Below, piece by piece: positions 9,157 to 16,732 of a stretch of DNA of 38,245 nt; position 1 is the first letter of the stretch, and each line of letters begins with the position of its first letter. The DNA lies in contig JAJDEJ010000171.1 in NCBI GenBank assembly GCA_029259815.1, positions 1 to 38,245 of the forward strand, in the 5' to 3' direction. Under the pieces are notes generated by a model that ran no database searches, was not told the DNA's origin, and was given only the letters and a program-made list of their open reading frames with translations. The DNA comes from Planctomycetaceae bacterium (lineage in GTDB: Bacteria > Planctomycetota > Planctomycetia > Planctomycetales > Planctomycetaceae). A program made the position numbers and the translations under genes.

Positions 9157-11070
9157 TCAACGACGTGGACGGAGTGCAGACACTGTCTTCTGCTTTGACC
9201 GACAATCAGGCAGCAGTGGGAGTCCGAGTTCTCGACGAACCGCGTTGGCCTCTTCCAGAGTGATGTGGTAAATCATGATGGAGTAGCCAGCCCGTCCAAC
9301 GGGCTCGAAGCGTTGGAAGTACCGGTAGTCGACGCCAACGTTCCAAGTGACTCCTCGCAGGTAGTTGACACTGATCGCAAACCACCCTGGTTGTGGCCCA
9401 TAGTCGCAGGGGGTCTCGCCTTTTGGGGGCCTCACCGCAAAATCGGTGCCTCCTTCATCCGTGGGCCCGCCGCCTGGAGGCTTCTCGACTTCGATGCCCG
9501 CGGTCTCTGGTGAGATATTGCCAAAGTATGTGATCTGCATCGGCTGGGCCTCAGGATGTTCTCGTATCCAGTCCCGCAGATATAGCAGATCCTGTCCCCA
9601 GTCGATGTTGCTGTCGATCAGATGCGTGTGTCCTCCGAGGGGACCGCCGACGAACTCATTGAAGTACGACAAACTGTGAGGATACACCCACAAGCTGCTC
9701 CCCACCGACAGTGCGCCTGCGAGTGAAACGGCGATGGTCCACTTTTGAGCTGCGAACAAGAACGCTCTCGCGGCCTGGCTGATCCAAATGAAGATGAACG
9801 GAAAAATCGGAAGCACGTACCGCATGTGGTGATTGAAACCGGTTTGCGAGCTCACCAGAACGAGGATCGCCAACATCGGGACGACCAGTACGAGTTCATC
9901 AATCCAACATGGTCGTCGCTCGCGCATGCGGAGGCGGACAACACAGGCGAGTCCAGCCAGCAACCACGTCCCGATTGGCACTTTGATCGCCATCGCATAG
10001 AGGTAGTAGTACCACCACCCCTGGTTCTGCCACTCGCCGCGCAAGTACGATCGTTCGTGCTGTCCTCGGTTCTCCAACTCTTTCTTCTGGTAATCAATGC
10101 CTTGCAGGTAGTTCCTGGGGAGAGGCACTGGAACAAACCTGAATCCCAACTCCGCAAACCGATTTCCCGACCCGGCATCATCCACTGAATCGCCAGCGAG
10201 TGTCCGACTGACAAACTGATAGCTGTCCAGCCGATTCAGAGAGCCCTGAAAACCGTAACCCAAATTGAGGAGGTAAACGCCCAAGAGGGAAGCCAGTATC
10301 AATTGAGCAACCTCAGCCCATGGGAGTGGATGCTTCCGGACCAAGCGATCCACGAGCCAAAGGAGGGGCCAGAGAACGAAAAAGATCACGAGTGTTGATT
10401 TGGTCAATTGGGCTAAACCAAGCGCCAATCCGGCCACCGCTGCCCTCGACCAATCAGGCTCCTTGAGCCAGCGCCAAAAAGTATACGCAGAGGCAGCGCC
10501 CAACGCCGTTGTCCCGACATCCGGAGTCACGAGTTGTGCATGTGCCAGAATGTTGGGACTGAAGCACCACAAGATGAGGGCGAGCAATCCTGCACTCATG
10601 CCATAGAGGTCACGTCCCCAGGCCCAGCAGACGTATCCGCCGATCAGACTGAATGGAATGCACGCCCAGCGAGCGATCGTGAAGAACCAGAACGTCCGCT
10701 CACCATTCACGGTCGCAAAGTCTCGGCCCACCGCATGTGCTGCCCTCGGGGAAGGGGAAGTGTCATAACTCCGCCACTCTGTTCTTGCATCAGCCAGGAT
10801 CACAGGGATCGCAGCCACGAGCCGCACGAGTGGCGGACTGACGGATGCCAAATCGAAACGTCCCAGTTCCCAATGGCTCACACCAGCCGGCAGATATGCG
10901 ACTTCGTCAAATGTCGGAGAATGACGGTATGCTCCCCACGCAAGCAACACTGCATGCAACACCAAAAGGGCAGGAACGGCGATACGAACCGAGTGAGCCA
11001 AGCGGCTACTTGTCGGCTGAGCCGCAAAGGTTGACTTGTCAGAAGAACCAACATCATTACAAGCGGGCAT
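9157..11070 (-). CDS. GT39-like (ArnT/PMT superfamily) membrane glycosyltransferase
   Basis: Polytopic protein of about 637 residues. A first helix (residues 29-47) is followed by HSPTFDEVAYL, whose Asp-Glu pair (55-56) matches the catalytic acidic motif in the first outer loop of GT39/ArnT enzymes, and then by SPPLVRL. Many hydrophobic helices follow, and a soluble C-terminal part contains DSNIDWGQDLLYLRDW. Relatives transfer a sugar from a polyprenyl-phosphate carrier to protein or lipid on the outer face. The neighbouring GT2 enzyme could supply the carrier-linked sugar. The frame stays open to 11208 through a GTG, but that part (and an ATG at 11142) lies in or next to an intergenic repeat. 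I prefer the ATG at 11070 with GGGAG 5 nt upstream; ATGs at 11082 and 11142 are alternatives. Confidence 0.85.
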   Translation of the reverse strand: MPACNDVGSSDKSTFAAQPTSSRLAHSVRIAVPALLVLHAVLLAWGAYRHSPTFDEVAYLPAGVSHWELGRFDLASVSPPLVRLVAAIPVILADARTEWRSYDTSPSPRAAHAVGRDFATVNGERTFWFFTIARWACIPFSLIGGYVCWAWGRDLYGMSAGLLALILWCFSPNILAHAQLVTPDVGTTALGAASAYTFWRWLKEPDWSRAAVAGLALGLAQLTKSTLVIFFVLWPLLWLVDRLVRKHPLPWAEVAQLILASLLGVYLLNLGYGFQGSLNRLDSYQFVSRTLAGDSVDDAGSGNRFAELGFRFVPVPLPRNYLQGIDYQKKELENRGQHERSYLRGEWQNQGWWYYYLYAMAIKVPIGTWLLAGLACVVRLRMRERRPCWIDELVLVVPMLAILVLVSSQTGFNHHMRYVLPIFPFIFIWISQAARAFLFAAQKWTIAVSLAGALSVGSSLWVYPHSLSYFNEFVGGPLGGHTHLIDSNIDWGQDLLYLRDWIREHPEAQPMQITYFGNISPETAGIEVEKPPGGGPTDEGGTDFAVRPPKGETPCDYGPQPGWFAISVNYLRGVTWNVGVDYRYFQRFEPVGRAGYSIMIYHITLEEANAVRRELGLPLLPDCRSKQKTVSALRPRR

Positions 11071-11130
11071 CAAGGCTCCCATCTCCCACCGTCTGTAACC
11101 CGAGTCGATGGTTCGTCGCAGCAAGTGCCA

Positions 11131-11236
11131 GACCATTTTCATGGTTTCTGTGCAGGAGCTTGTTCGAGGAATGGCCTCCGCCCACTGAATGGCCCTCCTG
11201 CATGACACCTGAAGAACAACTTGGGAAATGTTCTAG
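11131..11236 (+). repeat. Dispersed intergenic repeat, copy A
   Basis: This copy shares its first 33 bases exactly with copy B at 18982-19085, then diverges while keeping GGCCCTCCTGCA and the terminal TCTAG. Its second half also matches copy C at 11957-12018 on the other strand. Inside, TGCAGGAG and CTCCTGCA form an inverted pair. The right end carries the stop codon of the GT2 gene (CTA at 11233-11235 on the plus strand). The left end reaches into the possible 5' extension of the GT39 gene. Confidence 0.8.
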
Positions 11237-11991
11237 CGACTTTCAACACTCTCTTGCTCCAAGCCGTCGGGCATCCACTTTCGCCACTTCCACAACGTCT
11301 TGATCGCGTCGACTCCGTCTCGATACCGAATCTTCTTTCCAGCCGCTGTATTGCGAGGATCATAGGCGATGGGCACCTCTTTGATGCGTAGACCCATCAG
11401 GCAGGCTTTGGCAACGACCTCCGGGCAAAACTCAAACCGCTCGCACGTGAGATTCATCGACTTCAGAGTCTCTGTCCTCAAGGCTTTGTAGCAACACGCT
11501 TCGTCAGTCAGGTGTACACCATACCAAACGCGAACACAGGAGTTCAGCAACCAGATACCGGCCTGAAACCCTGTTCGCATGACCGGCGACGACGACCCGA
11601 CAGAGAATCGTGACCCGATCACGAAATCAGCTTCACCATCAATTAACGGCTCCACAAACTTCGGGTACTCCCGAGGATGAACTTCCAGATCGGCGTCCTG
11701 AATGATCGTGAACCGCCCAATTGCATTGTCGAGAGCCATGCGAATGGCCGCCCCTTTTCCTCGGTTCGCCGGACGACGATCAACGCGGATCGGCATCTCG
11801 ATTTCACACTGTTGCAAGATCTCTGCCGTTCGATCCGTCGATCCATCGTCCACGACCAGGATCTGCTTACTGTAGGGAGCATCAATGACAAGTCGCAGCA
11901 CTTCGGCAACGGTGTGCTCCTCATTGAAGACGGGAATGACAACCGTCAGAAGAGGCCTGGAACAATTCGAGAGTTGTTCTTCAGGTATCAT
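11233..11991 (-). CDS. GT2 family glycosyltransferase (polyprenyl-phosphate sugar transferase-like)
   Basis: Soluble GT-A fold enzyme of 252 residues. LTVVIPVFNEE (15-25) opens the nucleotide-sugar domain, DDGSTD lies at 48-53, NRGKGAA at 76-82 and the metal-binding DADLE at 99-103, all as in dolichol- or undecaprenyl-phosphate mannose/glucose synthases (DPM1-like). There is no C-terminal membrane segment, unlike GtrB-type members. It probably charges a lipid carrier with a sugar used by the GT39-like enzyme encoded next on the same strand. The ATG at 11991 lies inside repeat copy C, and the frame stays open to a GTG at 12021. No other ATG precedes the LTVVIP strand, so the repeat seems to supply the start. 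The stop codon lies in repeat copy A. The first 12 residues are therefore repeat-derived. Confidence 0.9.
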   Translation of the reverse strand: MIPEEQLSNCSRPLLTVVIPVFNEEHTVAEVLRLVIDAPYSKQILVVDDGSTDRTAEILQQCEIEMPIRVDRRPANRGKGAAIRMALDNAIGRFTIIQDADLEVHPREYPKFVEPLIDGEADFVIGSRFSVGSSSPVMRTGFQAGIWLLNSCVRVWYGVHLTDEACCYKALRTETLKSMNLTCERFEFCPEVVAKACLMGLRIKEVPIAYDPRNTAAGKKIRYRDGVDAIKTLWKWRKWMPDGLEQESVESR

Positions 11992-12018
11992 GCAGGAGGG
12001 CCTATCAGCAAGCAGTGT
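11957..12018 (-). repeat. Dispersed intergenic repeat, copy C (inverted relative to A)
   Basis: Read on the minus strand, this copy has TGCTTGCTGATAGGCC, then CCTCCTGCATGATACC and GAAGAACAACT. It closely matches the second half of copy A and, for its first part, copy B. It lacks the 33-base left block of the other two copies. The start codon of the GT2 gene (11991) lies within it. Both copies point inward, so A and C form terminal inverted repeats around the GT2 gene. Confidence 0.75.
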
Positions 12019-12069
12019 CACACATGGAACCTCGAATTGTCAACGCGATAACCTCACAACGAAACCGCA

Positions 12070-12504
12070 TCAACGATCGGTGATGAAGCAGTTGCAATAC
12101 CCATAACCGAGCGGGATCTCCGCATCGACCTGGGAAAAGCCCTGAAGAGACTGGGCCACCTGAACCCGATAGCGAGCGTGGTCCGGCGTCGCATTCGTCA
12201 GGTCAATCACAAACCGAGGCCGCAGCCGGTTGATCTGCTCGACCGCCCGCTGTGCCAACGCTGCTTCCTGTGCGAAACCCTCGTTCCCGTTGAACATGCC
12301 GTACTGAGTATCAGCCAGCCGCAGAAAAAAGAACGGCTGCCGCCACGTCCGTTCAACCTGCTGGTCAAACGCCTTGAAGGTCCGATCCGTCGCCTGTGTG
12401 AACCGTTCATCCGCCTCGACGGCAACATCATCCGCACGGGAAGCGATCGGCGCCCACGTCGTGACTGTGAGGAGACACAGGATCGCTGAGAGAGAGCTTC
12501 TCAT
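12070..12504 (-). pseudogene. Truncated calcineurin-like (CPPED1-type) phosphoesterase remnant
   Basis: The 144-residue frame starts with a signal peptide (MRSSLSAILCLLTVTTWAPIASRADD). Near residue 60 it shows FFFLRLADTQYGMF, which matches the first metal-binding strand of CPPED1-like metallophosphoesterases (LADPQFGxF). INRLRPRFVI follows, where intact members continue with a Val-Cys-Gly-Asp-Leu block; here the Gly-Asp step is shortened to IDLTNATPD. After AEIPL, where the Gly-Asn-His-Asp metal motif should come, the frame reads into an unrelated tail (GYGYCNCFITDR) and stops. The remaining half of the roughly 300-residue family fold is absent. It lies 78 bp upstream of the GT2 start on the same strand, beside repeat copy C. 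A deletion next to the repeat may have removed the 3' half. A translated short protein cannot be excluded. Confidence 0.6.
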
Positions 12505-12883
12505 GTGGAACTCGGTCTTCGAAGAGACAAGAGACGTCAAGGCTATCGGAGCCCAACTTCATTCCGACAAGGCTGTACCAATACTCCACACCAATCGCAC
12601 GTTCAAGCGGCTTGGAATGCTGTGTCGAGGCCGTCGAGGTAGGCCGGACAAAGCAGTGCCGCAACGCCAATGAAAGCCCCAATACCCGACCGAAGCTGGG
12701 GCACTTGGCGTATCATCGTGCCCACTTTGGACCATTGAAGTGCTTATTCATCAAGAGGATACGCCAACTTTCTCCATCTCAACACGACACGACTTTTGAA
12801 AGCATCTATTGCACTTGCAATATTCGCACGTTCTATTATTGTATGTGCACTATCTTGTGAGAGTGCCTTGAGGAGCTGCGAGT
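12505..12883. promoter_or_regulatory. AT-rich divergent intergenic region
   Basis: This gap separates the phosphoesterase remnant (minus) from the unknown protein at 12884 (plus). Its right part (about 12780-12860) is clearly richer in A and T than the surroundings and probably holds the promoter of the plus-strand gene. TGAGGAG at about 12868-12874 is that gene's ribosome binding site. Open frames inside it are not protein-like. Confidence 0.4.
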
Positions 12884-13483
12884 ATGGCAAGCATCGTGAT
12901 GACGCGTGAAGTGTTTCTTGAGGATCGACAGGGCAGAACGTTCGTTGACGTGGTCGATGATCCGGAGATGCCTTTTGATGTTGTGCTCAAGTTTTTCAAT
13001 GATGCCGATCGACAGCGGCGGATGGAGGAAGCGGAGGTACACCATAATAGACCGCCCTTGGCGGGGGTGGTGCGAGAGTTGGAGGCACAACCGGAGATCG
13101 ATCAGTTCCTGGGCGAGATCCATTCCAGTCAGACCAAGCGCTTGCGGCAGGCGATTGGTGTCGTCGTACGAATCATTATGCAGAGTCGTGGATGGCGAAA
13201 GACCGGCAGAAAAGGTTCTTTAGGAGTCCGAGCCGCAAAGACGGACGCGCCAGCAGCGCGACATAACACGGGCGGATTGGCATTCTGGTTCATCCGAGCC
13301 GAGCGTTATCAACTTGAGGATGGCATGCCGTATCGTGCAGTCCGGGACCGTTGTCAGGACCGCAATGCAGTTGCCGCAGAGAAATCGACGGAGAACCGGC
13401 GTGCCAAAGCAGGTACGCTGAAGAAAGATCAATCAAACAGGAAAGCGACGATTGGCGGGACGGGCAGGACGCAGAGCAAGTGA
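12884..13483 (+). CDS. Hypothetical basic protein, unknown function
   Basis: Protein of 199 residues not assigned to a family. The first part (MTREVFLEDRQGRTFVDVVDDPEMPFDVVLKFFNDADRQ in outline) looks folded, with alternating acidic and hydrophobic residues. The middle has a possible amphipathic helix (TKRLRQAIGVVVRIIMQSRGW), and NTGGLAFWFIRAERYQLEDGMPYRAVRDRC looks like a conserved structural core. The last 35 residues are strongly basic and disordered (Lys, Arg, Asn, Gln), which could bind nucleic acid. No signal peptide or membrane helix is visible. TGAGGAG stands 9 nt before the ATG at 12884. It is transcribed toward floA, about 660 bp away. It may be lineage-restricted; I do not propose a function. 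Confidence 0.65.
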   Translation: MASIVMTREVFLEDRQGRTFVDVVDDPEMPFDVVLKFFNDADRQRRMEEAEVHHNRPPLAGVVRELEAQPEIDQFLGEIHSSQTKRLRQAIGVVVRIIMQSRGWRKTGRKGSLGVRAAKTDAPAARHNTGGLAFWFIRAERYQLEDGMPYRAVRDRCQDRNAVAAEKSTENRRAKAGTLKKDQSNRKATIGGTGRTQSK

Positions 13484-13547
13484 ACAACGGCAGTAACTCA
13501 CTCGAAGTTGTTTGCGCTCGTCAATCCAATGAGGGGACAGTGTCACA

Positions 13548-13736
13548 ATGAGTTGGCTGCTTGCTAAAGAGAGCCGAGAGATATTTCTGAGACTGATGGA
13601 TGAACAAAAAGCGGGCATGAGTCTCGAGCTTTCACGAGTACGAATGTCCGAAGAGTTCGAGATCGAGTTGTCGCGCGTGATTGCGATCGAGCAACAGGGG
13701 CGGATGTGCAATTGGCCGCCTCTGTCTGGAGCTTGA
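13548..13736 (+). CDS. Possible small helical protein
   Basis: This frame of 62 residues begins with ATG 13548, with GAGGGG 11 nt upstream. The first 50 residues are charged and heptad-like (SREIFLRLMDEQ, then RMSEEFEIELSRVIAIEQQ), consistent with a short amphipathic helix or coiled coil; the last ten are irregular. No family is recognised. It lies on the same strand as, and 64 bp after, the unknown protein. The composition is more protein-like than other short frames here, but it could still be chance. Confidence 0.3.
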   Translation: MSWLLAKESREIFLRLMDEQKAGMSLELSRVRMSEEFEIELSRVIAIEQQGRMCNWPPLSGA

Positions 13737-14143
13737 TGTTCCGAGATGGCCGATTGGGGAATCGGCTTCTCGAGAGATCGCTCCGGAGAGTCCCAGTGCG
13801 GTGCTGACGCAGAGATTAGGGCGACGGAGGAAGGTTCAATTGCTTTACCGAGGGCTCACGAACTGGGCGCCGATTGCTGCGGACTGCGCTCGTGAGCCTT
13901 GTGGAATTCGACGACCGTCCATGATCGGATGTTGTGCAGAGTTCAGCCGGATCGACTGACAGAGAAAGAACGCATGAATTCTCTCAGACCAGAAGATTGC
14001 AAGAGAGCAGCACGTCGCATCACGTGGGGGCGAGGATTCTCCGCATCTCACTGCGTTTCGAACCTTGTCCAAATCGATCAGCAGGATTGCGGACTTGTGT
14101 TTGCAGTTCAAGCGCGGCCACCGACATCCGGAGGCACCCGACG
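13737..14143. other. Intergenic stretch before floA
   Basis: No recognisable gene. One frame ending at 14147 overlaps the floA start in an ATGA arrangement, but its sequence has no family likeness or clear ribosome binding site. GGAGG at 14130-14134 serves floA. No palindromic operator or terminator stands out. Confidence 0.4.
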
Positions 14144-15163
14144 ATGACCGCCTATTTAGTGATCGCTGTTAGCGGATTGCTCATCGGCGGAGTGCTGTTT
14201 GTCGCCAGCCGGTATGTCTTACTTTGGCTGCAGGCATACGTCACGGGGACACGAATTGGGCTGTTGTCACTGGTCCTGATGTCACTGAGAAAGGTCGATC
14301 CGAGAGTCATTGTCGCATGTAAGGTCAAGGCCGTTCAGGCCGGACTTCGCGACTTCCCGACCAACGCCATTGAATCTCAGTATCTCGCAGGGGGAGATGT
14401 CCAGCGCGTCACACAGGCGTTGATCTCGGCTCACCGGGCAGGGATCGAACTCGACTGGAAGACGGCGGCGGCCATCGATCTTGCGGGCCGAGACATTCTT
14501 GAAGCTGTCCAGGTTAGCGTGAACCCCAAGGTGATCAGCTGTCCCGATCCCGAAAGTGGACATGGAAAAACACTTGATGGGATTGCCAAGGACGGAATCC
14601 AACTGAAGGTCCGCGTCCGCGTGACAGTCAGGACGAATCTGCTCCAGCTAGTCGGTGGTGCGACAGAACCCACTGTGATTGCTCGCGTGGGTCAGGGCAT
14701 CGTCTCGGCAATCGGTTCTTGTGAAAGCTACCGGGATGCTCTTGCCGACCCATTGCTCATTACGAGGCAGGTGATCGAGAAGGGTTTGGATTCTCAGACT
14801 GCATTTGACATCGTCTCGATCGACATTGCTGATATCGACGTGGGGGCGAATATCGGTGCCAAACTTCAAGCCGATCAGGCGGAGGCAGACATCCGGATTG
14901 CGCGTGCACATGCCGAACAACGCCGAGCCATGGCAGTCGCCCGCGGACAACAGATGATCGCTCTCATTCAGGAGAATCGGGCTGCTGTTGTGCTGGCAGA
15001 GTCCCTGATCCCCTCAGCCATCGCCGAAGCCTTCCGCAATGGACAACTTCGTGCAAAACCTCAACTCAACCGGACCAAGGAACGGCGTGAACAGGCGTCA
15101 ATGTTCGCAAACGGGATGCTTCGATCATCTGTCAGATTATCGGGACCGACAAAGCTTCCGTGA
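14144..15163 (+). CDS. floA: Flotillin-like protein FloA
   Basis: Membrane-anchored SPFH-type scaffold protein of 339 residues that in other bacteria marks functional membrane microdomains. The N-terminus has one hydrophobic hairpin (residues 4-34). The conserved body includes ESQYLAGGDVQRVTQALISA, AAIDLAGRDILEAVQVSVNPKVI, VRVTVRTNLLQLVGGATEPT and GKGLDSQTAFDIVSIDIADIDVG, which align well with Bacillus FloA (YqfA). The C-terminal helix with DQAEADIRIARAHAEQRRAMAVA is the usual Ala/Glu-rich coiled coil. A short insertion (PDPESGHGKTLDG) sits after NPKVI where other members are shorter. GGAGG precedes the ATG at 14144 by 9 nt. A frame open to 13934 carries no homology upstream of this Met. The NfeD-like partner often seen next to floA is absent here. 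Confidence 0.95.
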   Translation: MTAYLVIAVSGLLIGGVLFVASRYVLLWLQAYVTGTRIGLLSLVLMSLRKVDPRVIVACKVKAVQAGLRDFPTNAIESQYLAGGDVQRVTQALISAHRAGIELDWKTAAAIDLAGRDILEAVQVSVNPKVISCPDPESGHGKTLDGIAKDGIQLKVRVRVTVRTNLLQLVGGATEPTVIARVGQGIVSAIGSCESYRDALADPLLITRQVIEKGLDSQTAFDIVSIDIADIDVGANIGAKLQADQAEADIRIARAHAEQRRAMAVARGQQMIALIQENRAAVVLAESLIPSAIAEAFRNGQLRAKPQLNRTKERREQASMFANGMLRSSVRLSGPTKLP

Positions 15164-15204
15164 TGTCGAAGCGTCTGACAGCAATCGTTGGAGACAATGC
15201 CGAT

Positions 15205-15224
15205 ATGAGATCACATGAGATCAC
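15205..15224. repeat. Tandem 10-bp direct repeat in the csrA leader
   Basis: The unit ATGAGATCAC occurs twice back to back about 70 bp upstream of the csrA start. The unit is itself nearly palindromic (TGAGATCA). It could be a regulator site, but there is no second example in the window. Confidence 0.35.
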
Positions 15225-15290
15225 GAGAGACACACCAACATCAATCGCGTGCCAAAGCACAAGGCACATTGCAAACCCAGGGAGGGAGTC

Positions 15291-15483
15291 ATGCTCGTTT
15301 TGACCCGAAAGATTTCGGAGTGCATCAACATTGGTGACAGCATTCTCATCACCGTGCTGAGAATTCGGGGCCACAAAGTTACGAATCGGAATTGATGCTC
15401 CCCAATCAGTTCACGTCATGCGGACAGAGTTGTTGGATGCGAAGCCAAGCCAGTCAGATGATTTCATCCCCGATGCAGCCTAG
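15291..15483 (+). pseudogene. csrA: CsrA carbon storage regulator, split by a one-base frameshift
   Basis: As read, the gene gives only 34 residues ([20 protein letters not shown], then [14 protein letters not shown] and stop at 15393-15395). Leaving out one base at or near 15381 (GTT-A-CGA) restores [20 protein letters not shown] and a frame to the TAG at 15481-15483, 63 residues in all. That is the normal CsrA length, with the RNA-binding N-terminal LTRK strand and the VHVMRTEL strand carrying the key Arg. CsrA is a dimeric post-transcriptional regulator that binds GGA motifs in mRNA leaders. GGGAGGGAG overlaps its own ribosome binding site (15281-15289) and could be an autoregulatory CsrA site. 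The gene precedes the GT4 operon by 16 bp. The extra base may be a true mutation, a recoding site or a sequencing error. Confidence 0.9.
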
Positions 15484-15499
15484 GCCAAAGAGGTGCCCC

Positions 15500-16732
15500 A
15501 TGAACTGCGTTCGCCCCCTGTTTGTTTCCACCTATCCACCCGAAGAATGCGGGCTCGCCACGTTCACGAAGGACTCGGCCGACGCAGTTGACCTGGCGGC
15601 TGGACGCCGTGTCTCGTCAATTGCGGCGATTCAGAAGGTCCGGTCGGCATTGACCAACGATCCACGTGTCGTCCACAGAATCGACAACAACCGTCCTGAT
15701 GCCTATCGCCTGGCTGCGGAAGCGGCCAACGACGGCCCGTGTGACGTGATCAGCCTGCAACACGAGTTCGGGCTCTATCCGGACGAATGGGGCAGCCGCA
15801 TCATGGACTTCGTGCGGACGTGTGAGAAGCCGATCGTCACCACCTTGCATACTCTGCTGACGCAGCCCGATCCGCTGCCGCGACGTTTGATTCAGGATCT
15901 CGCAGCCAGGAGTAAGGCCGTCGTCGTCATGACCGAGATCGCGGCCAAGTTGTTGGCAGACGTCTACGGCATCGCGGGTTCGGACGTGAAGGTGATCCCG
16001 CATGGCGTCCCGTCGGTTCCGTTTGCACGTGATGCGAGCCACAAGGCGGAGTTAGGACTAAGTGGGCGACAGGTCATCTGCACGTTCGGTCTCATCAACC
16101 GTGGCAAAGGCCTGGAGCACATGATCCGAGCGATGCCCCAGATCGTCTCCATCTGTCCCGACACGACCTATCTCATCGTCGGTGTGACACACCCGCAGGT
16201 GAAACGACACGAAGGTGAGGTCTATCGCGAAGGACTGGTGGACTTGGCCGCATCACTGGGCGTTGGCGCGAACGTGAGATTCGTCGACGAGTATCTCAGT
16301 CTGACGGAACTCGTTGCTCACCTGCAAGCGTGCGATGTCTTTGTCACTCCTTATCCGGGGAAGGATCAGATCGCCAGCGGCACAATGGCATATGCCATGG
16401 CAGCCGTCGGGGCGGTGGTCAGCACTCCGTATCTCTATGCCCAGGAAGTGCTCGCAGGCGGACGCGGTTTGCTCGTCCCCTTTGGTGACAGCGCAGCCAT
16501 GGCTGAGGCGACACTGCGACTTCTGACTGATGACAAGCTCTTGGCCAACACACGCCGCCGTGCATACCAGTACGCCAAGCCCATGTTCTGGCCGAGCGTC
16601 GGTCAGCGATATCTGGATCTGTTTGATCATGTGGCAGCCGAGAGTCAGCCGAGTTCGATGCGACTCGCTCACATGGACTTGCCACTCGTCGTCGAGCATC
16701 GCGGCGAAACCTCTTCATTCAAAGGACTGTAA
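15500..16732 (+). CDS. GT4 family glycosyltransferase
   Basis: GT-B fold glycosyltransferase of 410 residues. [20 protein letters not shown] at the N-terminus is the glycine-containing acceptor loop, [13 protein letters not shown] is typical of this GT4 subgroup, and VKVIPHGV and [18 protein letters not shown] mark the start of the donor domain. [18 protein letters not shown] near the C-terminus carries the donor-binding Glu and loop. This subgroup usually sits with an (alpha/alpha) barrel protein and GH130, as here. It probably uses a nucleotide sugar (GDP-mannose is a guess) to extend a glycoside or glycan in the cytoplasm. AGAGGTG precedes the ATG at 15500. The frame is open to 15392, but that part runs in another frame over csrA. 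The stop overlaps the next start (TAATG). Confidence 0.9.
   Translation: MNCVRPLFVSTYPPEECGLATFTKDSADAVDLAAGRRVSSIAAIQKVRSALTNDPRVVHRIDNNRPDAYRLAAEAANDGPCDVISLQHEFGLYPDEWGSRIMDFVRTCEKPIVTTLHTLLTQPDPLPRRLIQDLAARSKAVVVMTEIAAKLLADVYGIAGSDVKVIPHGVPSVPFARDASHKAELGLSGRQVICTFGLINRGKGLEHMIRAMPQIVSICPDTTYLIVGVTHPQVKRHEGEVYREGLVDLAASLGVGANVRFVDEYLSLTELVAHLQACDVFVTPYPGKDQIASGTMAYAMAAVGAVVSTPYLYAQEVLAGGRGLLVPFGDSAAMAEATLRLLTDDKLLANTRRRAYQYAKPMFWPSVGQRYLDLFDHVAAESQPSSMRLAHMDLPLVVEHRGETSSFKGL

Noticed and set aside
9157-11208. Use of the GTG at 11208 as the start of the GT39 gene
   Set aside because: The extra residues are encoded by repeat copy A and do not resemble the family; later ATGs have better ribosome binding sites.
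10845-11303. Plus-strand frame opposite the GT39 and GT2 genes
   Set aside because: It is antisense to two well-supported genes. Its MTPEEQLGKC peptide is explained by repeat copy A.
13899-14147. Small plus-strand frame overlapping the floA start by ATGA
   Set aside because: The overlap looks like operon coupling, but the sequence has no family likeness, an irregular composition and no clear ribosome binding site.
15392-15499. N-terminal extension of the GT4 protein
   Set aside because: It lies over the 3' half of csrA in a different frame and lacks homology; the ATG at 15500 with its own ribosome binding site fits the GT4 fold.
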